From: a gamma proteobacterium symbiont of Ctena orbiculata
GTDB lineage: Bacteria; Pseudomonadota; Gammaproteobacteria; Chromatiales; Chromatiaceae
Assembly: GCA_003058525.1 (NCBI GenBank)
Contig: QBVD01000049.1
Span: forward strand, 62,001 to 126,000
Length of the DNA: 64,000 nt
Direction of reading: 5' to 3'
Part shown: positions 36,240-45,785 of the stretch, piece by piece
How the letters are laid out: each line of letters starts with the position of its first letter
Numbering within the stretch: position 1 is the stretch's first letter
The notes under the pieces: model-generated
What the model was told of the DNA's origin: nothing
Database searches by the model: none
Seen by the model: the letters and a program-made list of their open reading frames with translations, nothing else
Made by a program: the position numbers and the translations under genes

Positions 36240-37155
36240 CACTATGAATCAATCCGATACAGCTAAGGACACCAGTAAAAAGATTGCGCAATCCTTGTTC
36301 GTGGGTCTGCAATATCTGTTACCGCACCATCTGCTCTCCTCCTTGATGCACAGCATTGCCCGAATCGAGCTGAAACCGGTGAAAGATCTTCTCATCCGTC
36401 AGGCGATCAAATGGTACAAGGTTGATATGCAGGAGGCGTTGGAGAGCGATCCTGCCCAATACAGGAGTTTCAACGATTTCTTCACCCGTGCATTGCGTCC
36501 CGATGCACGGCCGGTTGCCCAATCGGACAATCAGGTCGCCTCACCTGCTGACGGGACACTCAGTCAGTCGGGTGATATCGAGGCGGGATTCCTGTTTCAG
36601 GCAAAGGAACACGACTACTCGCTACTCGAGCTGCTGGGCGGCGATGCAGAGATGAACCGTCTGTTCGAAGACGGCAACTTCGCAACAATCTACCTTTCTC
36701 CGCGCGACTATCACCGCCTGCACATGCCTGCCAGCGGAAAATTGAAGCGTATGCTCCACGTCCCCGGACGTCTGTTCAGCGTCAATGCAACCACCTGCGA
36801 GAAGGTACCCAGACTGTTTGCCAGGAATGAACGGGTGATCTCTCTTTTCGAGACTGACTTTGGCCCCATGGCGATAATCCTTGTCGGTGCTATTTTTGTC
36901 TCCAGCATCGAGACTGTCTGGGCCGGCACCATCACCCCCCTCCAACAACGGGTAAACAGTTGGGACTACGAACCCTCCGCCGCACCTGCCAGTATCGAGC
37001 TGGAGAAAGGCGAGGAGATGGGGCGCTTCAATATGGGATCCACCGTGATTCTGCTGTTCGCCAAGGATGCCATCGAGTGGCATGACGATTTCATTGCGGA
37101 CAGCCCCGTTAGAATGGGCGAAGCGATCGCCACTGCTACCGGTGGGGAGTCATAG
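36226..37155 (+). CDS. psd: Phosphatidylserine decarboxylase proenzyme
   Basis: This enzyme makes phosphatidylethanolamine at the inner membrane. The 309-residue proenzyme has FNDFFTRALRPDARP, the SPADGTLSQ motif, DYHRLHMP, and the self-cleavage site MGST (Ser near residue 271) that forms the pyruvoyl group; most relatives have LGST. ATG at 36226 overlaps the SCO-like gene by 14 bp; ATG at 36244 is possible. It is the last gene of the aminotransferase operon and convergent with arsM. Confidence 0.95.
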   Translation: MQCSNTMNQSDTAKDTSKKIAQSLFVGLQYLLPHHLLSSLMHSIARIELKPVKDLLIRQAIKWYKVDMQEALESDPAQYRSFNDFFTRALRPDARPVAQSDNQVASPADGTLSQSGDIEAGFLFQAKEHDYSLLELLGGDAEMNRLFEDGNFATIYLSPRDYHRLHMPASGKLKRMLHVPGRLFSVNATTCEKVPRLFARNERVISLFETDFGPMAIILVGAIFVSSIETVWAGTITPLQQRVNSWDYEPSAAPASIELEKGEEMGRFNMGSTVILLFAKDAIEWHDDFIADSPVRMGEAIATATGGES

Positions 37156-37178
37156 CCCCATAATCACCTGTAACGCAT

Positions 37179-38033
37179 TCACGGCCTGGTCGCCTCGATC
37201 GTTGCCGAAACCACATACTCCTCGATCCCGCGTCCCGGTGCCCAATCGCGGATGAATTCGCGGGATTCGTCCTTGGGTTCGATCTTGATATCTGTAAACC
37301 CTGCCGCGTCCATAATACCCTCCAACTCCTCGATCAACGACGCATTACCCATGCATCCGGAGACCAGTTGAGGATCGTTTCTCATCTCTTGCGGTATTTC
37401 CACGGTGGCCACCACGTCGGAGATGGCCAGGCGTCCCCCTGGTTTGAGTATCCTGAAGGCCTCCCGAAACACTCGATCCTTATCCGGTGAAAGATTAATG
37501 ACGCAATTGGAGATGATCACATCCACACAGCCGTCTGCAATCGGCAGGGCCTCGATTTCACCCAATCTGAACTCGACATTACTATATTTGCCGCGTAAGG
37601 CGTTATTACGCGCCTTGGATAACATATCCGGCGTCATATCCACACCGATCACTTGACCCGCATCACCCACTTCGATGGCTGCCAGGAAGCAGTCAAATCC
37701 GCCGCCGGAGCCCAGATCGACCACCACTTCGCCCGGTTGCAAGGCGGCGATCGCCTTCGGATTGCCACATCCCAAGCCCATATCGGCGCCACTCGGCACC
37801 TTGGCAAGATCGTCCTGGCTATAACCCAGGCGGCTTGAGATCAGGGTATTGATCGCCGTGTCGCCTGAGACACCGCAACAACTCGATTCGATGCCGCAGC
37901 AGCCATTCGAATTGCTGGCCACCGCCACTTGCGCGTAGGCCTTTCGCACCTCCTGGCGATGGCTATCCTGGAGATCGGTCAATGATACTTCAGCTGCACT
38001 GTTGTTTGTTAAATCTGGCATCACGCTCTCCAC
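37179..38033 (-). CDS. arsM: Arsenite methyltransferase ArsM
   Basis: A SAM-dependent methyltransferase (284 residues) that methylates arsenite to volatile or less toxic forms. It has the SAM motif VVDLGSGGGFDCF, ISNCVINLSPDK with the conserved metalloid-binding cysteine, and VSGCMGNA with the second. An extra N-terminal CCGIESSCCG cluster typical of ArsM is present. It overlaps the upstream arsR gene by 44 bp, so the two are co-transcribed and the repressor should respond to the same metalloid. Confidence 0.93.
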   Translation of the reverse strand: MESVMPDLTNNSAAEVSLTDLQDSHRQEVRKAYAQVAVASNSNGCCGIESSCCGVSGDTAINTLISSRLGYSQDDLAKVPSGADMGLGCGNPKAIAALQPGEVVVDLGSGGGFDCFLAAIEVGDAGQVIGVDMTPDMLSKARNNALRGKYSNVEFRLGEIEALPIADGCVDVIISNCVINLSPDKDRVFREAFRILKPGGRLAISDVVATVEIPQEMRNDPQLVSGCMGNASLIEELEGIMDAAGFTDIKIEPKDESREFIRDWAPGRGIEEYVVSATIEATRP

Positions 38034-38364
38034 TATTCTCTAATTCTGTTTGCGGAATGAAAAATTCCGATAGTTTGTCCAAAACCCCTGGATCGATCCA
38101 GCAATTGACACGCTTACCCTGTCGCTCCATCTCAATCAAACCCGCATAGTGGAGCGCTTTCAAATGGTGCGACAGGGTGGAAGGCGCAATCTGCATACCC
38201 TCGCCCAGCTGCCCGACACTGAAGCTGATCGCCTGCTCCAGATCACAGCGGGTACCAGGCTGACAGCAGCGACTCAATCGCTGAAAAATAAGCAATCGGT
38301 GGGGGTTACCCAATGCTTTAAACATCTCCGCAAGCTGCTTGTCATTAGATCTAATATTCGACAT
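37990..38364 (-). CDS. arsR: ArsR-family metalloid-responsive repressor
   Basis: A 124-residue winged-helix repressor: ALGNPHRLLIFQRLS, recognition region APSTLSHHLKALHYAGLIEMERQGKRVNCWI. Cysteines in LSRCCQPGTRC (about residues 32-39) and at the C terminus (KQQC) are candidates for arsenite binding; their placement differs from the classic CxC helix of plasmid ArsR. It is first in an arsR-arsM operon, and a 14-bp palindrome covers its start codon. Confidence 0.9.
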   Translation of the reverse strand: MSNIRSNDKQLAEMFKALGNPHRLLIFQRLSRCCQPGTRCDLEQAISFSVGQLGEGMQIAPSTLSHHLKALHYAGLIEMERQGKRVNCWIDPGVLDKLSEFFIPQTELENSGERDARFNKQQCS

Positions 38365-38376
38365 ATTTCGAAATAT
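38363..38376. promoter_or_regulatory. Palindrome at the arsR start, likely ArsR operator
   Basis: ATATTTCGAAATAT is a perfect 14-bp palindrome at 38363-38376. It overlaps the arsR start codon (38362-38364 on the plus strand as CAT), a position from which bound repressor would block both transcription and translation. Binding by ArsR is inferred from position only. Confidence 0.5.
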
Positions 38377-38499
38377 AAAACAAAATCTACGGAATTACAA
38401 ATCACAGCCCGGAATAGACCATCACCCGTTTCAGCGCAAGACGGGAACCGGTGATCTATTTACAGGCTTCTGAATTGATTTGAATGAATACCGGCAGAC

Positions 38500-39069
38500 T
38501 CACGACCAGGAACGGAAACGCCCGGTGTCGAGATGGATGAAATTGGATTTTGGATAGTAACCGACACCACCCGCCTTCATTGCGACGGCACAATCCCGCA
38601 GTGTTTTAAGATCGCAGCCACAGAGCCGGATATCGATTGCCCTACCCTGCATATGCAGGCTCCGCTTCGCCACTCCTCCGCTCTTGTTGCGCAGCATCTC
38701 GTTTGTTTTCGGCGAGCGGTAGGCGGAGATGATTTCGAATTCACCATGAGTGCCAACAACCTGCTGCAGCTGGTAGAGCATGTCCAGAAGCGCCCTATCC
38801 ATGCTGGTTGACTCCCCGCTGCGGTGATCTCTGAGCAAACGGTCAAGAATCCGGAGATTATCGACCTGGTATTCTCCATCGCGCCAATAGGTAACCGTTT
38901 CTCTCTCCCCCGTATGGGTATGACGAAACGCCAGCGTGCGGTTCTCACTCGCGGCGAGCGCCAACAAGGGCGACGACATCAACAGGCCTGTCATTGATGC
39001 GCAGTTACGCAGAAAGCGACGTCTGCTGAAACTGGGATTGTCGTTGGTAGTCATCAGCGTTGGCAACAT
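38500..39069 (-). CDS. MepK/YcbK-like DUF882 peptidoglycan endopeptidase
   Basis: A 189-residue exported protein of the peptidase M15/DUF882 group, as in E. coli MepK, which cleaves peptidoglycan cross-links. The twin-arginine signal (SRRRFLRNCASMTGLL) points to Tat export. Metal-binding pattern: SLHMQGRAIDIRL (His and Asp) and FIHLDTG (His). It precedes no other minus-strand gene of its class except the L,D-transpeptidase 188 bp upstream, a sensible partner because MepK prefers 3-3 cross-links made by LdtD. Confidence 0.88.
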   Translation of the reverse strand: MLPTLMTTNDNPSFSRRRFLRNCASMTGLLMSSPLLALAASENRTLAFRHTHTGERETVTYWRDGEYQVDNLRILDRLLRDHRSGESTSMDRALLDMLYQLQQVVGTHGEFEIISAYRSPKTNEMLRNKSGGVAKRSLHMQGRAIDIRLCGCDLKTLRDCAVAMKAGGVGYYPKSNFIHLDTGRFRSWS

Positions 39070-39257
39070 GGATGCGGCTAACCTTGGATGGGAAACGTAA
39101 CACTATTGTCGGCAGTGACCGTACAAAATCCACGCGCAGGTTAACAAATTCAGGCAGGGTAAAGCCAACCCTGTGACTCGAATCACATGAATGTGAGTCA
39201 GGATGCCTTAGCTATGGGGTATGGGGCCGGGGCAGATCGGATTAGTGTTAACCGGCC

Positions 39258-40934
39258 CTAGAGCGAGGGATTCTCCGCCCTACTCTCATGATGAGCGGTT
39301 AGATGTTCAATCCCTTCACCCATCACCAGCATTAATGCGGTATCTCTTTGATAGATGTCGGGTCGAAAATGGATATCTCCCGCAGTATCCACCCAACTGG
39401 TGAAGTAGGTAAGGTAGACCGGCATCGGTTTGGCGAGCGGAGCCATCTGGGTTTCACCGCTGCGCAGGGCTTGCTGTAACCAGATATTCTGCGGCTGCTC
39501 TGCGTACTCTACCAGCAGTTGAGCCAACTGATCAGCTGCCTCAACCCTGACACACCCAGAGCTGTAGGCCCGATTCGGCCGCTCAAACAGGCCACGGGCA
39601 GGGGTGTCATGGAGATAGATCTGGTGAGCATTGGGCATATGAAATTTTATCCGTCCAAGACTGTTGCTGTTGCCCGCATCCTGTCTCAAGACAAAGGGAA
39701 AATTGTTTTCATGATAGCTTGCCCAATCGATACCGACCGGATCGATCTCACCCCATTCTCCATCTGAACGCATATAGACGCGAAACTGTTTACGCGCCAG
39801 ATACTCATTGTCCTGCTGTAGCTGCGGCAGTATATCCTGCACCGCGATGCTACGGGGCACTGTCCACAATGGATTCATGACCAGATGTGTCACTTTGCTG
39901 CTGAACGAGGGCGTTTGTCGCTCCTGCCTACCGTTCACCGTGCGCTTGTGAAATACGACCTGGTCCCGATTCATGAGAGAAATCTCAAATCCCGCTGTAT
40001 TGACCATCAGGTGCTGCGGCTCCAGTTCATGAGGCAGCCAGCGCCAGCGCTCAAGATTTGCCCGTATTTGTGCGATGCGTGTCTCTACCGGATCATTTAG
40101 GGCTCGCAGGGTGGCAGACCCCACAATGCCATCCGGCACCAATCCAAGTCGCCGCTGGAATCGTTTAACCGCCTTCGCCAGGTTGGTATCGAAATAGTTT
40201 GGATCGGGTATCTCTTCAGCTGTCCGGCTCGATTCCCCTTGTAACCGCCGCCGGAGGAGTGCAACTGCAGGATCCGAATCACCCAGCCGTAAACTGTCAT
40301 CGAGGTGGAGGGTTGGCCAGCCCCCTTCGGCTTGGATGTCGCGATACTTCACAAGCGCATCCTTCAGCTGCAGATAGGCGCTGTTGGTTGGTCGAAGGGT
40401 GTTGAGTAATTGTTCCAGTGCACCACCGGATAGTGCAGATGACAAGGCATCGACCGGATCGAAACTCTCGTTTGGAAACATCCAGAAAGGATCGAGGGAC
40501 TGTGCATCATATCGCCCCAATCGCAGATCTCTGGCCAGCCTGAGATAGCCGTCACTGAGCAGCAGCTCTCGATTGACCATGACTTCCGGTGACGGGTCGA
40601 AGACCAACCCACGCAGATGATCCAGATGGTAATCATCGGTATTCAAACCATCCAGCTCCGCTGATGCCAGCCAACGAAAGAGGTGTCTACCCTGCTCAGT
40701 CAGTTCGCCTTCATGATGCCAAATGAATCGATGTCGCTGCTTGTCATAAAGACGCTCAATCTGTGGCCAATCGATTACCAGCCCCCCCTCCAGCGCCGTT
40801 TCAATCGGCACCACAAGCGACTCAGCTGCTGGACTGATAGCGATAACACCAGCCGCTTCGCCTCGGCTGAAAAACAGGCAGAGAAGAATGCCAATCCAGT
40901 ACCTGCTTTTATCTTTCAATATACTCCTGAACAT
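39258..40934 (-). CDS. YcbB/LdtD-type L,D-transpeptidase
   Basis: A 558-residue periplasmic enzyme that forms 3-3 cross-links in peptidoglycan. It has a signal peptide, an N-terminal domain, a peptidoglycan-binding domain (about 215-290; DSDPAVALLRRRLQG, VPDGIVGSATLRAL), and a YkuD catalytic domain with the nucleophile in SSGCVRVE (Cys near 461) and an upstream His. Size and order match LdtD. Encoded upstream of the MepK-like gene on the same strand. Confidence 0.92.
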   Translation of the reverse strand: MFRSILKDKSRYWIGILLCLFFSRGEAAGVIAISPAAESLVVPIETALEGGLVIDWPQIERLYDKQRHRFIWHHEGELTEQGRHLFRWLASAELDGLNTDDYHLDHLRGLVFDPSPEVMVNRELLLSDGYLRLARDLRLGRYDAQSLDPFWMFPNESFDPVDALSSALSGGALEQLLNTLRPTNSAYLQLKDALVKYRDIQAEGGWPTLHLDDSLRLGDSDPAVALLRRRLQGESSRTAEEIPDPNYFDTNLAKAVKRFQRRLGLVPDGIVGSATLRALNDPVETRIAQIRANLERWRWLPHELEPQHLMVNTAGFEISLMNRDQVVFHKRTVNGRQERQTPSFSSKVTHLVMNPLWTVPRSIAVQDILPQLQQDNEYLARKQFRVYMRSDGEWGEIDPVGIDWASYHENNFPFVLRQDAGNSNSLGRIKFHMPNAHQIYLHDTPARGLFERPNRAYSSGCVRVEAADQLAQLLVEYAEQPQNIWLQQALRSGETQMAPLAKPMPVYLTYFTSWVDTAGDIHFRPDIYQRDTALMLVMGEGIEHLTAHHESRAENPSL

Positions 40935-41248
40935 TCGAAGCCATTGCTCGTATGGGCAGTAGAGTAGTCGATGAAATAACGATCACACCATGCCCTGAAG
41001 TACCCGCAGCCGAAGACTCAAGCCATCGCCTGCCTCTATGCTTAAGCTTAGGTCCGGTATCGGAGATAAGACAGGTTTACCCCCTACAATTCATGGTTAG
41101 AGTCTAATCAGGCGAGATCAGACAATGGGTAAAAAATAGTTAAATCTGCAGAAAGAGAGCAATATGGGAAACAACTTCCCACACATTGAATAGCGAACGA
41201 TGCCAAGCATCTGTCCGCTCAGTGTGCGGGTTGATCATCGTGATAATT
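40935..41248. other. Spacer between ldtD-like gene and epmA
   Basis: No gene is visible. A plus-strand frame (41186-41896) is the shadow of epmA. The sequence near 41150-41210 (AATATGGGAAACAACTTCCCACACATT) contains the short inverted repeat TGGGAA...TTCCCA but no T run. Nothing else is clear. Confidence 0.4.
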
Positions 41249-42232
41249 TCAAGACCGGCCGATATCGAATGTAACCACCTGGCGTATGTCGTGCGTGCCG
41301 GTCAAAACCATCAGCAGGCGATCCAGGCCCAAGGCAACGCCGGAACACTCCGGCATCCCTGCCGCCAGCGCATCAAGCAGGGCTTCATCCATCGGCACTT
41401 CCGCTTGCCGGGAAGATCCACGCCGGTGATTGTCCGCATTGAATCGCTTTCGCTGCTGACCGGCACTGGTCAGTTCCTGAAACCCGTTGGCAATCTCCAT
41501 TCCGCCTATATAGAGTTCGAAGCGTTCCGCTACCGGGTATCTATCCTCCCGCACCTGCGCCAAGGCTGCCTGACTCGCGGGATAGTCATACAGGAAAGTC
41601 ATTCCGCGCTGACCCAGCTGGGGTTCAATCAAATGACTCAGCAGCAGGTCGAGCCAGCCGTCACGACCCTCGATGGCAAGCTGGTCCGCACCGGAAATAC
41701 CCTGTTCTACGGCACATTGCCGCAACTGATCGAGATCGGCCGCATGGGGATTCATTCCGAGCCGACGCTCGAATGCTTCGGCATATGTCAGTTTTTCGAT
41801 CGACAGCGGCCGCGCTGTCAATCTGTTGATCAGATTGGCCACCTCATCCATCAGCTGATGATAATCGAGACCCGGTCGATACCACTCCAGAAGTGAAAAC
41901 TCCGGATTGTGGCGCCGGCCAAGCTCACCGTTACGGAACACCTTACAGATCTGGTAGATCGGACCGCTGTCAGCCGCCAACAACCGCTTCATGGGGAACT
42001 CAGGGGAGGTATGCAGATAAAGATCGAGACCCTGAACCGCCTCGGGGCCGGTATAACGGGTATTGAAACTCTCTATTGCAGGGTCCGTTGCGGCAAAGCG
42101 CGAACAGACCGGTGTCTCCACCTCGACCACACCGATCTGATCAAAGAATCGACGGATATGGCTCAGCATCTCCGCCCTGGCCCGTATAATCTCGATGGAG
42201 GCGGAAGGTCGCCAATCGTCCTTTTGGGTCAT
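41249..42232 (-). CDS. epmA: EF-P-(R)-beta-lysine ligase EpmA
   Basis: A lysyl-tRNA-synthetase paralogue (327 residues) that attaches (R)-beta-lysine to Lys34 of EF-P. It has class II synthetase motifs: FFDQIGVVEVETP, LHTSPEFPMKRLLA, QICKVFRNGELGRRHNPEF (motif 2), and GVALGLDRLLM (motif 3). It lacks the anticodon-binding domain, as expected. It lies eight bases downstream of efp on the same strand. Confidence 0.96.
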   Translation of the reverse strand: MTQKDDWRPSASIEIIRARAEMLSHIRRFFDQIGVVEVETPVCSRFAATDPAIESFNTRYTGPEAVQGLDLYLHTSPEFPMKRLLAADSGPIYQICKVFRNGELGRRHNPEFSLLEWYRPGLDYHQLMDEVANLINRLTARPLSIEKLTYAEAFERRLGMNPHAADLDQLRQCAVEQGISGADQLAIEGRDGWLDLLLSHLIEPQLGQRGMTFLYDYPASQAALAQVREDRYPVAERFELYIGGMEIANGFQELTSAGQQRKRFNADNHRRGSSRQAEVPMDEALLDALAAGMPECSGVALGLDRLLMVLTGTHDIRQVVTFDIGRS

Positions 42233-42240
42233 TAAACCGG

Positions 42241-42813
42241 TCAGTCTTCCTTGGCGCGTGAGACATACTCACCGCTACGGGTATCCACCTTGATTGCCTC
42301 GCCGATCTGGACAAACAGCGGCACACGCACCACGGCACCGGTCTCTAAGGTGGCCGGCTTGCCGCCACTCCCTGAGGTGTCCCCTTTCAGTCCCGGATCG
42401 GTGTCGGTGATGTTCAGGATCACGAATTTAGGCGGTTCGACAATAATCGGGGCGCCATTCCACAGGGTCACCAGACAGACGTCCTCCTCCTTCAGCCATT
42501 TGGCACTCTCCGCCACTGCAGCCTGATCGGCGCTCACCTGTTCGTAACTATCAGGATCCATGAAGTGCCAGAACTCGCCATCATTGTAGAGATACTGCAT
42601 TTCAGACTCATGCACATCGGCCCCTTCAACCGATTCACCCGATTTGAAGGTTTTTTCCAACACCCGGCCAGTCTTCAGATTGCGTATCTTGACCCGATTG
42701 AAAGCCTGACCTTTGCCAGGCTTTACGAATTCGTTTTCAATAATGGAGCAGGGATCCCCATCCAGCATGATTTTCAGGCCACCCTTAAACTCATTGGTGC
42801 TATAACTAGCCAT
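42241..42813 (-). CDS. efp: Elongation factor P
   Basis: A 190-residue translation factor that relieves ribosomes stalled at polyproline. The start is ATG 42813 (product begins [12 protein letters not shown]); an upstream in-frame extension to 42915 overlaps epmB and is not used. The modification site is Lys34 in VKPGKGQAF, the position modified by EpmA/EpmB. The three domains are complete. With epmA downstream and epmB divergent, all dedicated modification genes except epmC are here. Confidence 0.97.
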   Translation of the reverse strand: MASYSTNEFKGGLKIMLDGDPCSIIENEFVKPGKGQAFNRVKIRNLKTGRVLEKTFKSGESVEGADVHESEMQYLYNDGEFWHFMDPDSYEQVSADQAAVAESAKWLKEEDVCLVTLWNGAPIIVEPPKFVILNITDTDPGLKGDTSGSGGKPATLETGAVVRVPLFVQIGEAIKVDTRSGEYVSRAKED

Positions 42814-43867
42814 GACATCCTCACGAAACATATCAATTGCGGCGCACATCATACCTGAGACTGAGTCCTGTGTGCAGGCGTCAGTGTGGCGAAAAGCCCT
42901 CGCCGACGGTTTCACCGACGTACCCAGTCTGCTCGAATATCTACAGATCGAACCGTCGGCAGTGTCCGATCACATCCGGGCCTGTAGGCAATTCTCACTG
43001 CGGGTACCCAAGGTCTTCGCCGCACTGATGCGCAAGGGCGATCCTGATGATCCTCTACTGCTGCAAGTTCTCCCACATGCCAGCGAGATGGACCTGGCCG
43101 ACGGATTCAGCACCGACCCGGTCGGTGATCACATGGCCGGGCATAGCCCCGGGCTGTTGCAGAAGTATCATGGCCGTATCCTGATCATCACCACCGGGGC
43201 ATGCGCGGTCCATTGCCGTTACTGCTTTCGCCGGCACTATCCCTATTCCGGCGCTACGGCCACCAACAGTCAATGGCGCCAGGTCATCGACTATCTTGTG
43301 GCCAATCCCGCGGTTGAGGAGGTCATCCTGAGCGGCGGAGACCCATTGATGATCAGTGACGATAAACTCGGGCGATGGTTGGCGCAGCTTGAATCGTTGC
43401 CACAGATCAAACGCTTGCGCATTCACACCCGCTTACCGGTGGTCCTGCCCCAACGTATCACAGGTGAATTGCTTAGCGTCTTGAAGCGTTGCGCCATCAA
43501 AAAGGTAATGGTAATCCACGCCAATCACCCCAATGAGCTGTCGCCCGCTGTCGCGGAGGGAGTGAAAAAAATGGCGGCGTCGGGCGTCACCCTATTGAAT
43601 CAGTCGGTCTTGCTGAAAGGCGTGAACGATCACGGCGATACCCTGGTCAGGCTCAGCAATCGTCTTTTTGAGATCGGTGTTCTGCCCTATTACCTGCACC
43701 TGCTCGACCGGGTTGAGGGCGCCGCCCATTTTGAGCTGGAGAAGGTAGCCATCCTGAAACTGCAACAACAGCTGCTGACCGAACTGCCAGGCTATCTGAT
43801 GCCGAGAATGGTGCGTGAGACAGCAGGAGAGTTGTATAAGACACCCATTCAGGATTGCACAATTTAG
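42812..43867 (+). CDS. epmB: EF-P beta-lysylation enzyme EpmB (lysine 2,3-aminomutase)
   Basis: A radical-SAM, PLP-dependent enzyme (up to 351 residues) that converts (S)-alpha-lysine to (R)-beta-lysine for EpmA. It has the iron-sulfur motif CAVHCRYC (Cys131, 135, 138) in a FRRHYPY context, GGDPLM, and the PLP region near [16 protein letters not shown]. The start is uncertain: the ATG at 42812 overlaps the divergent efp start codon by two bases. E. coli EpmB homology begins near the in-frame ISIAAHIIP, so a non-ATG start a few codons in, or GTG at about 42872, is possible. Confidence 0.93.
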   Translation: MTSSRNISIAAHIIPETESCVQASVWRKALADGFTDVPSLLEYLQIEPSAVSDHIRACRQFSLRVPKVFAALMRKGDPDDPLLLQVLPHASEMDLADGFSTDPVGDHMAGHSPGLLQKYHGRILIITTGACAVHCRYCFRRHYPYSGATATNSQWRQVIDYLVANPAVEEVILSGGDPLMISDDKLGRWLAQLESLPQIKRLRIHTRLPVVLPQRITGELLSVLKRCAIKKVMVIHANHPNELSPAVAEGVKKMAASGVTLLNQSVLLKGVNDHGDTLVRLSNRLFEIGVLPYYLHLLDRVEGAAHFELEKVAILKLQQQLLTELPGYLMPRMVRETAGELYKTPIQDCTI

Positions 43868-43871
43868 GGCC

Positions 43872-44906
43872 TCACCCCCCACCACCCAGCGACTCCATGG
43901 GCCAGCGGGAGCGGACCGAAAACCTAAGCGCCTCGGATTCCCCGGCCAATAGGCGCCGGCAGCCGGCATAAGCGATCATGGCCCCGTTATCAGTGCAAAA
44001 CTTGGGACGGGGATAGTAGGCAGCCCCTTCTTCACCCGCCATCATCGCATCGATCCGCTGACGTAATCGTCGATTGGCGCTGACCCCGCCGGCCAGCACC
44101 AGCGTCTTGATACCACACTGCCTGACAGCCCTGCGACACTTGAGCAAAAGGGTGTCGACCACCGCCTCTTCAAAGGCGCGTGCTATATCGGCCCGGGTCT
44201 GAGCCGATAGGGCTCCCCCCTCCTCACGCTCTGCCCGCTGGATGGTATTCAGGGCAAAGGTCTTCAAACCACTGAAACTGAAGTCGAGGCCGGGTCTGTC
44301 GATCATCGGCCGGGGAAAATGAAAGTGCTCAGGATCGCCCTGCTCAGCCAGTTTCGCCAGTTCCGGTCCCCCGGGATAGGGTAATCCCAAGAGCTTAGCG
44401 GTCTTATCGAAGGCCTCGCCGGCCGCATCGTCCAGAGTATCCCCGAGCAGTCGGTATCGACCCATACCTTCCACCTCCACCAACTGGGTGTGTCCACCGG
44501 ATACCAGCATTGCGATGAAGGGAAAGGCCGGAGGATCAGGCTCAAGCATGGGCGCCAGGAGATGGCCCTCCATATGGTGCACACCAATCGCCGGGATACC
44601 CCAGGACCAGGCCATGCTCCGCCCCACCGATGCACCTACCAGCAAGGCACCCACCAGACCCGGACCTGCGGTGTAGGCCACACCGTCCAGTGAAGCAGCC
44701 TCGATCCCGGCATCCTGAAACAACTGCCGGACCAACGGTAAAAGCTTGCGCACATGGTCCCTGGATGCCAATTCAGGCACCACCCCACCATAATCGGCAT
44801 GCAGATCGACCTGGCTGTGCAGGGCATGAGCCAGCAGACCCATTTCACTGTCGTAAACGGCCACACCGGTCTCATCACAGGATGTTTCTATACCTAATAC
44901 CCGCAT
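43872..44906 (-). CDS. tsaD: tRNA N6-threonylcarbamoyladenosine synthase TsaD
   Basis: The catalytic subunit of t6A-37 synthesis on ANN-decoding tRNAs, 344 residues. It opens with [19 protein letters not shown]. The metal-binding HHMEGH (His111, His115), [20 protein letters not shown] and [12 protein letters not shown] motifs are all present. It is convergent with epmB (four-base gap) and divergent from rpsU, the usual tsaD-rpsU arrangement. Confidence 0.97.
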   Translation of the reverse strand: MRVLGIETSCDETGVAVYDSEMGLLAHALHSQVDLHADYGGVVPELASRDHVRKLLPLVRQLFQDAGIEAASLDGVAYTAGPGLVGALLVGASVGRSMAWSWGIPAIGVHHMEGHLLAPMLEPDPPAFPFIAMLVSGGHTQLVEVEGMGRYRLLGDTLDDAAGEAFDKTAKLLGLPYPGGPELAKLAEQGDPEHFHFPRPMIDRPGLDFSFSGLKTFALNTIQRAEREEGGALSAQTRADIARAFEEAVVDTLLLKCRRAVRQCGIKTLVLAGGVSANRRLRQRIDAMMAGEEGAAYYPRPKFCTDNGAMIAYAGCRRLLAGESEALRFSVRSRWPMESLGGGG

Positions 44907-45025
44907 ATTTGTACCACTTTTTGCTGTAGAATAGCCCTATACCTTTGCAAACCGGGGTGGCTATGAGTAGAATCTCCGCCTTTCGACCGGTCGAGAAGCT
45001 TAACAGATTCGAGGAAACAACATCG

Positions 45026-45241
45026 ATGCCGAACGTACGCGTTAAAGAGAACGAACCTTTTGAAGTCGCCATGCGCCGTTTCAAGCGCTCCTGTGAGAAG
45101 GCCGGGGTGCTCGCTGAAGTCCGCCGCCGGGAATTCTATGAAAAGCCCACTTGGGAACGCAAACGCAAGGCAGCAGCAGCCGTTAAACGCAACCTGAAAA
45201 AGGTTTCCCGCGAAAGCCGCCGTTTCGAACGCCAGTATTGA
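45026..45241 (+). CDS. rpsU: 30S ribosomal protein S21
   Basis: A 71-residue, very basic S21 ([20 protein letters not shown] start, [15 protein letters not shown]-type tail). The start is ATG 45026, supported by GAGGAAA at 45011-45017. An in-frame frame open to 44945 is upstream leader. It is first gene of the conserved rpsU-yqeY-dnaG-rpoD macromolecular-synthesis operon. Confidence 0.97.
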   Translation: MPNVRVKENEPFEVAMRRFKRSCEKAGVLAEVRRREFYEKPTWERKRKAAAAVKRNLKKVSRESRRFERQY

Positions 45242-45274
45242 TCATCCCCCCCTGCCCCGCAGGAGCCAGCCAGG

Positions 45275-45718
45275 ATGCTTAAAGAACAGATCTTAGATGA
45301 CGTCAAGGCCGCCATGAAGGCCAAAGAGAAGTCACGTCTGGGCACTTTGCGTCTGATCACCGCCGCGATCAAGCAGCGCGAGGTCGATGAACGTACCGAA
45401 CTGGATGATACTCAAGTATTGGCGATCCTGGAAAAGATGATCAAGCAGCGGCGCGACTCCATCAAGCAGTATGAAAGTGCAGGCCGCCAGGAGCTGGCAG
45501 AGCAGGAAAAGAGCGAGATTGCCATTATCGAGACCTATATGCCCGCTGGTCTGAGCGATGATGAAATTTCGGCAATGGTCGACAATGCAATCGCCGAAAC
45601 CAACGCCTCGGGCATGCAAGACATGGGCAAGGTCATGGGGCTGCTCAAACCTCAGATGCAAGGCCGGGCCGATATGGGCAAGGTCAGCGGCCTGGTAAAA
45701 CAAAAACTGGCAGGCTGA
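45275..45718 (+). CDS. yqeY: GatB/YqeY-domain protein
   Basis: A 147-residue helical protein of the YqeY family, related to the C-terminal tRNA-binding part of GatB (KSRLGTLRLITAAIKQREVDE, YMPAGLSDDEI, GKVMGLLKPQMQGRADMG). Found between rpsU and dnaG in many Gammaproteobacteria. It is not itself an amidotransferase; its precise role is unsettled. GGAG lies about nine bases before the ATG. Confidence 0.94.
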   Translation: MLKEQILDDVKAAMKAKEKSRLGTLRLITAAIKQREVDERTELDDTQVLAILEKMIKQRRDSIKQYESAGRQELAEQEKSEIAIIETYMPAGLSDDEISAMVDNAIAETNASGMQDMGKVMGLLKPQMQGRADMGKVSGLVKQKLAG

Positions 45719-45785
45719 CTCACATCAGGCCATTATCAGCTATTCTTGCCCCATGGCCGATTCCCTTTAAGGCCAGTAGGAAAAC

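Noticed and set aside
41186-41896. 236-codon plus-strand frame
   Set aside because: Complement of epmA, which carries all class II synthetase motifs.
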